DNA of 51,915 bases from an uncultured Corynebacterium sp. (GCF_946221155.1 NZ_CAMIAN010000014.1:1-51915), one strand, 5' to 3'. Positions 8,530-17,425 are shown, counted from the first letter of the stretch. Program-made: numbers and translations. Notes: a model not told the origin generated them from the sequence alone.

Positions 8530-8559
8530 GGTGGGGGAACAGAAAGTTGTTCCCCAACC
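8530..8559 (+). promoter_or_regulatory. Strong hairpin between hisG and aspA (terminator, attenuator or operator)
   Basis: Arms GGTGGGGGAACA (8530-8541) and TGTTCCCCAACC (8548-8559) pair over 12 positions with one mismatch around the loop GAAAGT. The hairpin starts 15 bases after the hisG stop and ends right at the aspA ribosome-binding site (AGAGGA). No T-run follows, so a standard intrinsic terminator is not clear. Its place suggests it could end hisG transcripts, shape aspA translation, or bind a regulator as DNA. Confidence 0.6.
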
Positions 8560-8571
8560 AGAGGACGAATC

Positions 8572-10131
8572 GTGACCGATAAACCAATTCCGTCAAAGGC
8601 AGCGGCGGAAGTTCACGGCGATACAGTCGTGAGCTCCACCGACATCATCACGTCGGCTGAAACACACTCTCAGCGGGCGCGCGCTGCTAAGAGCTTCCGA
8701 ACCGAAGAAGACCTTCTGGGCACCATGGAAGTGCCCGACCACGCCTACTACGGCGTGCACACCCTCCGCGCGGTGGACAACTTCCAGGTCTCGCGCACCA
8801 CAATCAACCAGATCCCGGAGTTCATCCGCGGCATGGTGATGGTCAAGAAGGCCACCGCCATCGCCAACAACGAGGTCTTCGCCCTGCCGGATGAAAAGGC
8901 CAAGGCCATCATCTGGGCCTGCGATCAGGTTCTGGAAGAGCACCGCTGCATGGATCAGTTCCCGATCGATGTGTTCCAGGGCGGCGCAGGCACCAGTGTG
9001 AACATGAACACCAACGAGGTGATCGCAAACCTCGCCCTGGAATACCTGGGGCACCCGAAGGGCTCCTACGACGTCATTAACCCCAACGATGATGTCAACA
9101 TGTCCCAGTCCACCAACGATGCATATCCCACGGGTTTCCGTCTGGGTCTGCACTTCGCGATCGACCAGTTGATCAAACACCTCGATGCGCTTGAACGTGC
9201 GTTTCTGGCCAAGGGGCACGAGTTCCGCAACATCCTGAAGATGGGGCGCACCCAGCTCCAGGACGCCGTGCCGATGTCTCTAGGCCAGGAATTCCGCGCC
9301 TTTGGCTACAACATCGCCGAGGAGCGCCTGCAGCTCGAGCGTTCTCAGGCCCAGCTGCGCGAGATGAATCTCGGCGCCACCGCCATCGGCACCGGGGTAA
9401 ATACCCCGCCCGGTTACCAAAGCGCCGTCATCCGCGCGCTCAGTGAAGTCAGCGGTCTGCAGATCGAACCAGCCCGCGACCTCATCGAAGCCACCAGCGA
9501 TACCGGTGCGTACGTCAACGCCCACGCCGCCGTAAAGCGTGTGGCCATGAAGCTGTCGAAGATCTGTAACGACCTGCGCCTGCTGTCCTCCGGCCCGCGC
9601 GCCGGTCTGAACGAAATCAACCTGCCGGAGCGCCAGGCTGGTTCGTCGATCATGCCCGCTAAGGTGAACCCTGTTATCCCCGAAGTCGTGAACCAGATCT
9701 GCTTCAAGGTTTTCGGCAACGATCAGACGGTTTCCATGGCCGCAGAGGCCGGCCAGCTGCAGCTCAACGTCATGGAGCCGGTCATCGCCCAGTGTGTGTT
9801 CGAGTCCGTGCGTTTCCTGGCCCGCGCCTGCACCACGCTGCGCGCCCTGTGCGTCGTCGATATCACGGCCAACGCCGACGTGTGCCGCAAGTACGTGGAG
9901 GACTCCATCGGCATCGTCACCTACCTGAACCCGCTGATCGGCCACCACAACGGCGACCTAGTGGGCAAGGAGGCCGCCCGCACCGGAAGGTCCGTGCGCG
10001 ACTTGGTCCTGGAAAAGGGCTTGCTGGACGAGGAAACCCTCGACGAGGTCTTGAGTCCTGAGAACCTGCTGAACCCGACGTTCCAGGGCAAGCTCTACAC
10101 GGACTACGAAGAGGAAACCTCCAAGGGATAG
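8572..10131 (+). CDS. aspA: Aspartate ammonia-lyase
   Basis: This enzyme reversibly deaminates aspartate to fumarate and ammonia. The 519-residue protein belongs to the aspartase/fumarase superfamily: GGAGTSVNMNTNEV, NMSQSTNDAYPT, and the signature GSSIMPAKVNP at 357-367, whose flexible loop carries the catalytic serine. It has an N-terminal extension of about 40 residues compared with the usual aspartase core, which begins near RTEEDLLGTMEVP. The GTG at 8572 follows the ribosome-binding site AGAGGA. Its 3' end overlaps the convergent nuclease gene by 28 bases. Confidence 0.95.
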   Translation: MTDKPIPSKAAAEVHGDTVVSSTDIITSAETHSQRARAAKSFRTEEDLLGTMEVPDHAYYGVHTLRAVDNFQVSRTTINQIPEFIRGMVMVKKATAIANNEVFALPDEKAKAIIWACDQVLEEHRCMDQFPIDVFQGGAGTSVNMNTNEVIANLALEYLGHPKGSYDVINPNDDVNMSQSTNDAYPTGFRLGLHFAIDQLIKHLDALERAFLAKGHEFRNILKMGRTQLQDAVPMSLGQEFRAFGYNIAEERLQLERSQAQLREMNLGATAIGTGVNTPPGYQSAVIRALSEVSGLQIEPARDLIEATSDTGAYVNAHAAVKRVAMKLSKICNDLRLLSSGPRAGLNEINLPERQAGSSIMPAKVNPVIPEVVNQICFKVFGNDQTVSMAAEAGQLQLNVMEPVIAQCVFESVRFLARACTTLRALCVVDITANADVCRKYVEDSIGIVTYLNPLIGHHNGDLVGKEAARTGRSVRDLVLEKGLLDEETLDEVLSPENLLNPTFQGKLYTDYEEETSKG

Positions 10132-10904
10132 TCCGGCGGGGTGCCACCAAAGGCGGGGCAGAGGTCCTGGAAGTGGCACCACCCGCACAGCTTGGTGGTG
10201 CGCGGCTGGAAATTGCCGCTGCGCACATCCGCCAGGATGCGTGCCCACAGCTCGCCCAGCTCGTGCTCGAAGGCAGCCAGTTCGGAGGCGGTGGGACACA
10301 ACACCATGTCGTCGCTGACCTTCAGGTACATCAACCGCAGCTGGGTAGGCAGCTCGCCTGTCATGCGCCACCACACCAGGGCGTAAAACATCATCTGAAA
10401 GCGGGCGGAGTCCGCGAAGCGGGGAGCGGGCTTCTTTCCCGTCTTGTAGTCGACAACTCGCACCTGGCCGGTCTCCGCGATGTCCACTCGATCAATGAAA
10501 CCGCGCACCGGCACATCGTTCGGCAGTGTTAGATTCACGAACTGCTCGCACTCGTGGGCGTCAAAACCATCCGGATTCTCCATCTGGAAGTAGCCCTTCA
10601 CCAGTTCGCGGCACTCCTCCCAAAACTCCACGGTGGTCTGCTCGGGCACCAGGTCCGACAGCTCTGGATCCTTGGCCAGCATTTTCTCCCACTCCGGGCG
10701 AATCATCTTCACCGCCGCCGGGTAGGTGCGGCTGCCACGGGGCAGCTGGTGCAGGTTCTCCAACACCGCGTGAACGAGCGTGCCCTTCACCTGGGCAATC
10801 GTCTTCGGCTCCTCCAACTTGTCAATAGCCCGAAAGCGGTACAGCAGGGGGCACTGCTTGTAGTCGTTGGCGCGGGAAGGGGAGAGAGCTAGTTTCGTAG
10901 TCAC
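10104..10904 (-). CDS. RecB/Cas4-like PD-(D/E)XK nuclease with four-cysteine cluster
   Basis: The 266-residue protein is a stand-alone RecB-type exonuclease domain. It has GTLVHAVLENL (the H of the motif at about 45-50), RGFIDRVDI followed by VVDYKTGKKP (the D and the D/E-x-K of the active site), and a later QMMFYA segment matching the QxxxY motif. C18 together with C240, C243 and C249 form the pattern seen in AddB and Cas4, where four cysteines hold a 4Fe-4S cluster. The start is a GTG at 10904; the frame continues upstream only as antisense to trmI. No cas genes or repeats are nearby, so a DNA repair or genome maintenance role is more likely than CRISPR adaptation. It is divergent from trmI. 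Confidence 0.9.
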   Translation of the reverse strand: MTTKLALSPSRANDYKQCPLLYRFRAIDKLEEPKTIAQVKGTLVHAVLENLHQLPRGSRTYPAAVKMIRPEWEKMLAKDPELSDLVPEQTTVEFWEECRELVKGYFQMENPDGFDAHECEQFVNLTLPNDVPVRGFIDRVDIAETGQVRVVDYKTGKKPAPRFADSARFQMMFYALVWWRMTGELPTQLRLMYLKVSDDMVLCPTASELAAFEHELGELWARILADVRSGNFQPRTTKLCGWCHFQDLCPAFGGTPPDYPLEVSSS

Positions 10905-10958
10905 CCGAACCACCCTAGTAAAATGAACCGGATCTCTTAAAGCAGGAAGGAAGACCAC

Positions 10959-11792
10959 ATGGCATATTCCGGCCGTTTCACCGAAGGCGACCGCGTGCAG
11001 CTCACAGACGCCAAGCGCCGCCACTTCACCATCACCCTTGCCAAGGGCGAAAGCTTCTTCACCCACAAGGGCGAAATCCGTCACGACGACATCATCGGCC
11101 AGCACGAGGGCACCGTGGTCAAGTCCTCCGGGGCCGCCGAGTATCTGTGTTTCCGCCACCTGCTGGTCGACCACGTGCTCTCCATGCCCCGCGGCGCGGC
11201 GGTGATTTACCCGAAGGACGCCGCCCAGATCCTCGTGGAGGGCGACATCTTCCCCGGCGCCACGGTGCTGGAGGCCGGCGCGGGCTCCGGCGCCATGAGT
11301 ACCTGGCTGCTGCGAGCTGTCGGGCCTAAGGGAAAGGTCATCAGCTACGAGATCCGCGAAGATCACATGGCCTACGCCAAGGAAAACGTGGAGGACTACT
11401 TCGACGGCCACCCGGACAACTGGGATCTACGCCTGGGCGACCTGAAAACCGTCACCAAGGACGATGTCGGCGACGTCGACCGCGTGCTGCTGGACATGCT
11501 AGAGCCCTGGGAGATGCTGGATACCGTCAAGGACGTGCTGATCCCCGGCGGCGTGTTCATGACATATGTCGCCACCGTCCCGCAGCTGATGAAGGTCATG
11601 GAGGGCATCCGCGAAACCGGCTGCTTCACCGAACCAAAGGCCTGGGAATCCCTCGTGCGTGAGTGGAAGGTCGATGGCCTGGCCACGCGCCCCGAGCACC
11701 GAATGAACGCGCACACGGCATTTCTGATCCTGGCGCGCAGGCTGGCTGATGGCGTCACCGCACCTCGACCGCAACGTCGCGCGCGCCGTTAG
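10959..11792 (+). CDS. trmI: tRNA (adenine-58-N1)-methyltransferase TrmI
   Basis: TrmI methylates adenine 58 in the T loop of tRNA using S-adenosylmethionine. The 277-residue protein has the small N-terminal beta domain with DAKRRHF and the FTHKGEIRHDDIIG segment, the YPKDAAQI stretch, the SAM-binding motif EAGAGSGAMS near 105-114, and LLDMLEPWEM as the catalytic-region motif. It is the first gene of a long same-strand cluster; the ATPase gene arc starts 13 bases after its stop. This order (RecB-like, trmI, arc, dop, pup) is characteristic of actinobacteria. Confidence 0.95.
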   Translation: MAYSGRFTEGDRVQLTDAKRRHFTITLAKGESFFTHKGEIRHDDIIGQHEGTVVKSSGAAEYLCFRHLLVDHVLSMPRGAAVIYPKDAAQILVEGDIFPGATVLEAGAGSGAMSTWLLRAVGPKGKVISYEIREDHMAYAKENVEDYFDGHPDNWDLRLGDLKTVTKDDVGDVDRVLLDMLEPWEMLDTVKDVLIPGGVFMTYVATVPQLMKVMEGIRETGCFTEPKAWESLVREWKVDGLATRPEHRMNAHTAFLILARRLADGVTAPRPQRRARR

Positions 11793-11805
11793 TAGACTGG
11801 TCAGT

Positions 11806-13359
11806 ATGACCGAGAACACATCAGCGGAAGGTCCACAGACTCTGCGCGAGCTGCAGATTGCAAACCGACAGCTCGGCGCGCGCAACGCGAAGCTCGTGGA
11901 GCTGCTGCAGGCCAGCCGCACGAAGCTGGAGGAGATGAACGGTCGGCTGGAAGCGCTGGCCGAACCGCCGAGCACCTACGGCACGCTGCTGCAGACCAAC
12001 CGGGACTTCACCGCCGAGGTCTTTACCGCCGGCCGCCGGATGCGCCTGATGGTCTCGCCACATGTCCCACAGCACGAGCTAGTGCCCGGCGCGATGGTGC
12101 GCCTGGGGGAGGGACAGCAGGTCGTGGAGGTCACCGGCCAGCCGGATTTCGGCGACATTGCGCAGGTCGTGGAGGTCACCGGCGACAGGCTGATCATCGC
12201 AGACAAGGTGGGCGAGGAGTACGTGGTCAAGGCCGCCGGCGACCTGGCCAAAGACGTGGTTACCGGGGATTCTGTGATCGTGGATCGCAAATCCGGATGG
12301 GCTTTCGAAGCCGTTCCTCGCGCGGAGACGAACAACTTGATCCTGGAGGAAGTCCCGGACGTCACCTACGACGACATCGGCGGCCTGGGCCAGCAGATCA
12401 CGCAGATTCGCGACGCGGTCGAGCTGCCTTTCCTGCACCCTGAGATCTACACCCGCTACGGCCTACGTCCGCCGAAGGGTGTGCTGCTCTACGGCCCGCC
12501 AGGCAACGGCAAGACGCTGATCGCCAAGGCTGTGGCGAACTCCCTGGCGCAGGCGGATTCCCCGTACTTCCTGAATATCAAGGGCCCGGAGCTACTGAAC
12601 AAGTTCGTTGGCGAGACCGAGCGCCAGATCCGCGCGATCTTCGAGCAGGCCCGCCGCGTAGCCAGCTCCGGCCGCCCCGTCATCGTATTCTTCGACGAGA
12701 TGGAAGCACTCTTCCGCACACGCGGCACGGGTGTGAGCTCCGACATGGAGTCCACTGTGGTCCCGCAGCTGCTCGCGGAGCTCGATGGCGTGGAGGCCGC
12801 GGGCAACGTCATCGTCATCGGCGCCTCGAACCGCGAGGAACTCATCGACCCGGCTATCCTGCGCCCCGGCCGCCTGGACGTGAAGATCCGCATCGCCCGC
12901 CCCGACGCTTTCGGTGCGGCTGCCATCCTGTCGAAGCACCTCGATGCTTCTCTTCCTATTGACGCCGACTTCTCCGCCGCGGCCGGTTCCAACGAGGCAG
13001 CAGCGGCGGCCCTGCGACAGAGCATTGTAGACGAGCTGTTTACCCGCGACGAGGCGCACCGCTATGTCACGCTCCACTACGCCGACGGCAGCCGTGAGGA
13101 CCTGTACTGGGCGGATTTCGTTTCCGGCGCGATGCTGGCGAATATCGTGGACCGGGCGAAGACCCTGGCCATCAAGGACGCGCTCCACAACGGTACAGAC
13201 GGTACAGACGGCCTGCGCCCCGAGCACGTGAACGCGGCCGTTCTGGCCGAGGTGGAAGATTCCGAGGATCTACCAGACACCACCAACCCGGCGGAATGGG
13301 CGCGCATCTACGGTCACGGTACGAAGCGTGTCGTGGACATCGACGTGCACAAAGTCTAG
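11806..13359 (+). CDS. arc: Pup-binding AAA ATPase (ARC/Mpa) without proteasome-docking tail
   Basis: ARC/Mpa forms a hexameric ring that recruits Pup-tagged proteins and unfolds them. The 517-residue protein shows an N-terminal coiled coil (about 8-50) that would bind Pup, two OB-fold regions (about 60-180), then the AAA module: Walker A GPPGNGKT at 230-237, Walker B with FFDEMEALF near 292-300, and ASNREELIDPAILRPGRLD. The C-terminus ends in DIDVHKV rather than the QYL tail that Mpa uses to dock on the 20S proteasome. The ATG at 11806 fits the family N-terminus. dop follows after 13 bases. Confidence 0.95.
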   Translation: MTENTSAEGPQTLRELQIANRQLGARNAKLVELLQASRTKLEEMNGRLEALAEPPSTYGTLLQTNRDFTAEVFTAGRRMRLMVSPHVPQHELVPGAMVRLGEGQQVVEVTGQPDFGDIAQVVEVTGDRLIIADKVGEEYVVKAAGDLAKDVVTGDSVIVDRKSGWAFEAVPRAETNNLILEEVPDVTYDDIGGLGQQITQIRDAVELPFLHPEIYTRYGLRPPKGVLLYGPPGNGKTLIAKAVANSLAQADSPYFLNIKGPELLNKFVGETERQIRAIFEQARRVASSGRPVIVFFDEMEALFRTRGTGVSSDMESTVVPQLLAELDGVEAAGNVIVIGASNREELIDPAILRPGRLDVKIRIARPDAFGAAAILSKHLDASLPIDADFSAAAGSNEAAAAALRQSIVDELFTRDEAHRYVTLHYADGSREDLYWADFVSGAMLANIVDRAKTLAIKDALHNGTDGTDGLRPEHVNAAVLAEVEDSEDLPDTTNPAEWARIYGHGTKRVVDIDVHKV

Positions 13360-13372
13360 GGAGGATACAAGT

Positions 13373-14896
13373 TTGTTTGGCCCGCACATCATTGGCTCGG
13401 AGACGGAGTACGGCATCGTCGCCGTGGACGATCCGTCGGCCAGCCCGATTCACACCTCCACCCAGGCCGTCGTGGCTTATGCCGAGCACAGTGGCCAGGG
13501 GGTGAACCGCCGCACTCGGTGGGACTACGAGAACGAATCCCCCCTGCGAGACATCCGCGGCTTCGACCTGCGCCGCTACCGTCGGGGATCCGCTCCGGTG
13601 TTGGACCCGAACGCCCTCGGGGCGGCGAACGTTATCACCGCCAACGGCGCGCGTTTCTACGTGGATCACGCGCACCCGGAGTATTCCTCTCCAGAGACCA
13701 CGACTGCCCGCGATGCGGTGGTGTGGGACAAGGCCGGGGACATCATCATGCATCGCGCCGCCGAGGCCGCCGAGCCGGAGCTGAAGATCTACAAGAACAA
13801 TGTGGACGGCAAGGGCGCTAGCTACGGCTCGCACGAGAACTACCTGTACCCGCGCGACCTGGATGTCGAGGACGTGCAGGCGGCACTGATCCCGCATTTC
13901 GTCACCCGGCAAATCTTCTGCGGCGCCGGCCGCATTGGGCTGGGGCAGCAGGGCGAGCAGCCGGGTTTCCAGATCAGCCAGCGCGCCGACTACATCGAGA
14001 CGGAAGTTTCGCTGGAGACCACGCTGAATCGCGGCATTGTGAATACCCGCGACGAACCGCACGCTGAGGCCGACAAGTGGCGCCGCCTGCACGTGATCAT
14101 CGGGGATGCGAACTTGAGCGAGTTCTCTAACTACCTGAAGTTCGGCACTACCGCACTGGTGCTTGCTGCGGTGGCCCAGGGCGCATACTTCGGTGACCTG
14201 CGGCTGCTGGAGCCGGTGGCGGACGTCCAGCGCGTATCCCGGGACCTCGACTGCACCTACCGCCTGCGCTTCTACGGCCAGGTGGAACGCACGGCCATTG
14301 AAACGCAGCGGGAGATCCGCAAGCGCGTGGGGGAGATCATGGAGCTGCGCGGCGACGACCTGGAAGTCTATGAGCTGTGGGGCAGAATTCTCGACGACCT
14401 GGAGGACGATCCGCTGTCCACCGCCGACCGGCTGGACTGGACGGCCAAGCTGCAGCTGATGAACGCCTACCGGGCGCGCGGCCTGGAGTGGACCGACCCC
14501 CGCCTGGCGCTGGTGGACCTGCAGTATTCGGACATCGACCCGCGCCGTGGGCTCTACCATGCGCTGGTACGGAAGGGCCGGATGCAAACCCTGCTGGATC
14601 CCGCGGAGATCGAGGCCGCAGTGGACACCCCGCCGGAGGCCACGCGTGCGTGGCTGCGCGGGCATCTGGTGGCCAACTACTCCGCCGACATCCTCTCGGC
14701 GAACTGGGATAGCGTCATCGTGGACGCCCCGGACGGCGCGGTGCAGATCACCATGGACGATCCCCGCGGGTTCAACCAGTTGGAGCTCCGCGCACTATTG
14801 GAATTGCAACCGAGCCCCAGCATCGGCGAGCTCGTGGCAGGCTTGAAGGGAATCAACCCGGAAAAGATCTCCGGGATTGGCAGAAAGGAAGATTAA
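13373..14896 (+). CDS. dop: Deamidase/depupylase of Pup
   Basis: Dop deamidates the C-terminal Gln of Pup to Glu and also removes Pup from conjugates. The 507-residue protein belongs to the glutamine-synthetase-like carboxylate-amine ligase family: GSETEYG near the N-terminus, the aspartate of YVDHAHPEYSSPE (about D98) matching the essential Asp of Dop/PafA, NNVDGKGASYGSHENYL, and NTRDEPHA. A TTG at 13373 is chosen as start because GGGAGGA lies 7 bases before it and the family N-terminus (hydrophobic, then G-x-E-x-E-Y-G) begins there. pup follows after only 2 bases. Confidence 0.94.
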   Translation: MFGPHIIGSETEYGIVAVDDPSASPIHTSTQAVVAYAEHSGQGVNRRTRWDYENESPLRDIRGFDLRRYRRGSAPVLDPNALGAANVITANGARFYVDHAHPEYSSPETTTARDAVVWDKAGDIIMHRAAEAAEPELKIYKNNVDGKGASYGSHENYLYPRDLDVEDVQAALIPHFVTRQIFCGAGRIGLGQQGEQPGFQISQRADYIETEVSLETTLNRGIVNTRDEPHAEADKWRRLHVIIGDANLSEFSNYLKFGTTALVLAAVAQGAYFGDLRLLEPVADVQRVSRDLDCTYRLRFYGQVERTAIETQREIRKRVGEIMELRGDDLEVYELWGRILDDLEDDPLSTADRLDWTAKLQLMNAYRARGLEWTDPRLALVDLQYSDIDPRRGLYHALVRKGRMQTLLDPAEIEAAVDTPPEATRAWLRGHLVANYSADILSANWDSVIVDAPDGAVQITMDDPRGFNQLELRALLELQPSPSIGELVAGLKGINPEKISGIGRKED

Positions 14897-14898
14897 TC

Positions 14899-15093
14899 AT
14901 GGCACAGGGCGGACAGGTCAGCGCCGGCGGTGGTCGGCGCGACGACGACGAACACATCGAGCAGTCCTCCGGCGCGGGTACCCAGCAGGTGAATGTCACC
15001 GGTACAGACGATCTGCTGGACGAAATCGACGGCCTGCTGGAGAACAACGCGGAGGAGTTCGTCCGCTCCTACGTACAGAAGGGCGGCCAGTGA
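14899..15093 (+). CDS. pup: Prokaryotic ubiquitin-like protein Pup (Gln-ending form)
   Basis: Pup is the small tag that PafA attaches to lysines of target proteins. The 64-residue protein is hydrophilic and probably disordered, with a helix-forming segment at about 36-55 (DDLLDEIDGLLENNAEEFV) that binds the ATPase coiled coil. It ends in GGQ, so Dop must deamidate it before ligation. A lysine at residue 61 is present. The GAAAGGAAG stretch before the ATG is a good ribosome-binding site. Proteasome genes prcB and prcA, which follow pup in mycobacteria, are missing here; pafA comes directly after. Confidence 0.98.
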   Translation: MAQGGQVSAGGGRRDDDEHIEQSSGAGTQQVNVTGTDDLLDEIDGLLENNAEEFVRSYVQKGGQ

Positions 15094-16493
15094 CCGCCAT
15101 CCGCCGCCGCATCATGGGCCTGGAAACCGAGTATGGAATCGCCAATATGCAGGATTCCTCCCGGCGCCTGGGGCCCGACGAGATTGCCCGCAAGCTCTTC
15201 GCCCCGGTAGTGGAGGAGCACCGCAGCTCGAACATCTACACCGAGAACGCCTCGCGCCTCTACCTAGACGTCGGCGCGCACCCGGAGTTCGCCACCGCGG
15301 AGTGCGATAGCCTGCACCAGCTGATCGCCTACGACCGCTCTGGCGACCTGATGTTCCACGAGCTGGCCGACCGCGCCGAGCAGGCCGTCGGCGGCAAGGT
15401 CTACTTGCTGAAGAACAACACGGATTCCCTGGGCAACTCCTATGGCTGCCACGAGAACTACCTGGTCAGCCGCGATATCCCTCTCAAAGGCCTCAGCAAG
15501 CAGTTGCTGCCTTTCCTGGTTACCCGCCAGCTGATCTGCGGCGCGGGCAAGCTCGCGATCCCTTATCCCGGCGCGCCAAACGAGAACTTCGGCCCGGGCT
15601 ACACCATGAGCCAGCGCGCCGACCACGTCTGGGAGGGCGTGTCCAGCGCGACGACTCGCTCGCGCCCCATCATCAACACCCGCGACGAGCCGCACGCCGA
15701 TTCCTCCAAGTATCGCCGCCTGCACGTCATCGTCGGCGATTCCAACATGTCGGAGGTCACCACGGCTCTGAAGGTCGGCTCCACGCTGTTGGTACTGGAG
15801 ATGATTGAGGCCGGCGTGGCACTCCCGGATTTCGAGATGGCCAACGAGATCCGCTCTATCCGCGAGATCTCCCGCGACTTCACCGGCCAGGTGGAGATTG
15901 CCCTGCGCAGTGGGGCGACTGCCACGCCGTTGGAGATCCAGCGCGCTTTTTATGACGCCGCCAGCGCCTACCTCGCCTCGCGTGAAGACCCGGAGCAGGG
16001 CACCCCCAACGCGGAGCTAACCCCCGTGGTGGACCTGTGGGGCCGAGTGCTGGACTGCTTCGACACGGGCGATTTTTCGCCAGTCTCCACGGAGATCGAC
16101 TGGGTCATCAAGAAGTCCCTACTGGACCGCATGGCCGCCGCCCGGGGACTGGATCCCATCGACCCACGTCTGGCGCAGATCGACCTCATGTATCACGACA
16201 TTCACCCCACACGCGGGTTGTTTAACGTCCTGGCCCGCCGCGGCCTGGCGCGCACGCTGCTGGCCCCGGAGACGATCGAGCAGGCTGTCCGCCAGGCTCC
16301 GCCGACGACTCGCGCTGCGGTGCGCGGTCGTTTCATCGCGGCGGCGCGCGCTCACCCGGAGCTGTCCTACACGGTGGATTGGATGCGCGTGAAGGTCAAC
16401 GGTGAGAACGGGGCAGAAGCCCTGCTGGCGGATCCTTTCGCCAATACCAGCGAGGACGTCGACCGCATCATTGAATCCCTGGAAGCCCGATGA
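15090..16493 (+). CDS. pafA: Pup-protein ligase
   Basis: PafA uses ATP to phosphorylate the C-terminal Glu of Pup and link it to substrate lysines. The 467-residue protein shows IMGLETEYG, RLYLDVGAHPEFATAE with the essential Asp at about 60, NNTDSLGNSYGCHENYL, VSSATTRSRPIINTRDEPHA and RLHVIVGDSNMSE, all typical of the ligase branch. The GTG at 15090 overlaps the pup stop codon (GTGA), implying translational coupling. The frame stays open further upstream but only as antisense-free overlap within pup, so a longer start is unlikely. Its stop overlaps the pafB start. Confidence 0.97.
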   Translation: MTAIRRRIMGLETEYGIANMQDSSRRLGPDEIARKLFAPVVEEHRSSNIYTENASRLYLDVGAHPEFATAECDSLHQLIAYDRSGDLMFHELADRAEQAVGGKVYLLKNNTDSLGNSYGCHENYLVSRDIPLKGLSKQLLPFLVTRQLICGAGKLAIPYPGAPNENFGPGYTMSQRADHVWEGVSSATTRSRPIINTRDEPHADSSKYRRLHVIVGDSNMSEVTTALKVGSTLLVLEMIEAGVALPDFEMANEIRSIREISRDFTGQVEIALRSGATATPLEIQRAFYDAASAYLASREDPEQGTPNAELTPVVDLWGRVLDCFDTGDFSPVSTEIDWVIKKSLLDRMAAARGLDPIDPRLAQIDLMYHDIHPTRGLFNVLARRGLARTLLAPETIEQAVRQAPPTTRAAVRGRFIAAARAHPELSYTVDWMRVKVNGENGAEALLADPFANTSEDVDRIIESLEAR

Positions 16494-17425
16494 ACCGCAA
16501 TCGTCCTGTCGAAACTCACTGGATTCCGGGCGCCACGCGCCTGTTTAACCTGGTGATCGCACTTCTGAACTCCGACGGCCCGCGCTCCATCGAGTGGGTG
16601 CTCGCCAACGTCGAGGGCTACCAGCAGGCCAATGACGGCTCCGCCCGCAAGCAGCTGAGCCGCGACCGCCAGGACCTTGCCGAGCTGGGCGTGCGCATCA
16701 CGGGCGAAGACATGCTCACTCTCGATCCCGCTCAGACCTTCCTGCCGGACATCGAGTTCACCGACGGCGAGGCTACCGTCCTCGCCGCCGCCAGCCGGTG
16801 GGCGCAGTCGGGGGAGATGCAGCACGCTGCTCGCTCCGCCTACACGAAGTTGGCCGCCGCGGGCATGCAGCACCGAGTTTCCACCGGCGAGGTTGCCGTC
16901 CCCAGCGTCCCGGATCACACTGCCCTGGATGGCGATTCACTCGACGCGATTTTTCGCGCCCTCGACAACGGCCTGTTATTGAGCTTCAATTACTATCCTT
17001 CGCTGGTCGATACTCCTCAGCAGCGTCGCCTGGAGCCCTGGGCTTATGGAGCGAAGGATGGCCTGATTTACGTCACGGGTTTTGACCCGGACCGCGGCGC
17101 CCAGCGCACGTTCCGCCTGGCGCGCATCGATTCTGTGACCGCCCTGCCGGAGTTCGCCCAGCACCCGCGTCCGGAAGGCACTCCGCAGCAGCTGATCCAG
17201 CAGGGACTCTTGAGCAGCCGCCAGATGGTCACCGCCACCGTGGAGTTCCCGGAGCCCGGCGCCTGGGAGCTGCGCCGCTTGGCCGACGAGAACGGCCAGA
17301 TCGGCCCCGTAGAGCGCGACTGGTTCGTCCGCACCGCCGCGGCCTACGCGCCCCACGTAATCGTCACCTCACCGCCGGATGTCGTCGACGATGTTGTTGC
17401 CGTTCTCAAGGAGGCTGCTTCATGA
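16490..17425 (+). CDS. pafB: WYL-domain transcriptional regulator PafB
   Basis: PafB and PafC together activate DNA-damage genes independently of LexA in actinobacteria. The 311-residue protein has an N-terminal winged-helix-like region (about 10-80: WIPGATRLFNLVIAL, then SRDRQDLAELGV) and a central WYL domain (LLSFNYYPS ... RRLEPWAYGAKDGLIYVTGFD, then RTFRLARIDSV) with a C-terminal extension. The ATG at 16490 overlaps the pafA stop by 4 bases. Grouping with pafA and pafC is conserved, although the pair's known role is in DNA stress rather than pupylation. Confidence 0.93.
   Translation: MNRNRPVETHWIPGATRLFNLVIALLNSDGPRSIEWVLANVEGYQQANDGSARKQLSRDRQDLAELGVRITGEDMLTLDPAQTFLPDIEFTDGEATVLAAASRWAQSGEMQHAARSAYTKLAAAGMQHRVSTGEVAVPSVPDHTALDGDSLDAIFRALDNGLLLSFNYYPSLVDTPQQRRLEPWAYGAKDGLIYVTGFDPDRGAQRTFRLARIDSVTALPEFAQHPRPEGTPQQLIQQGLLSSRQMVTATVEFPEPGAWELRRLADENGQIGPVERDWFVRTAAAYAPHVIVTSPPDVVDDVVAVLKEAAS

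Noticed and set aside
10104..10904. CRISPR adaptation role for the Cas4-like nuclease
   Set aside because: No repeats of CRISPR type and no cas1, cas2 or effector genes occur anywhere in the window.
10905..11411. Upstream extension of the RecB-like nuclease frame
   Set aside because: It is antisense to trmI and hydrophobic without motifs; the GTG at 10904 starts just before the conserved SPSRANDYKQC segment.
14877..15089. Longer start for pafA reading through pup
   Set aside because: Translation of this part is Arg-rich without family similarity, and the GTG overlapping the pup stop gives the normal length.
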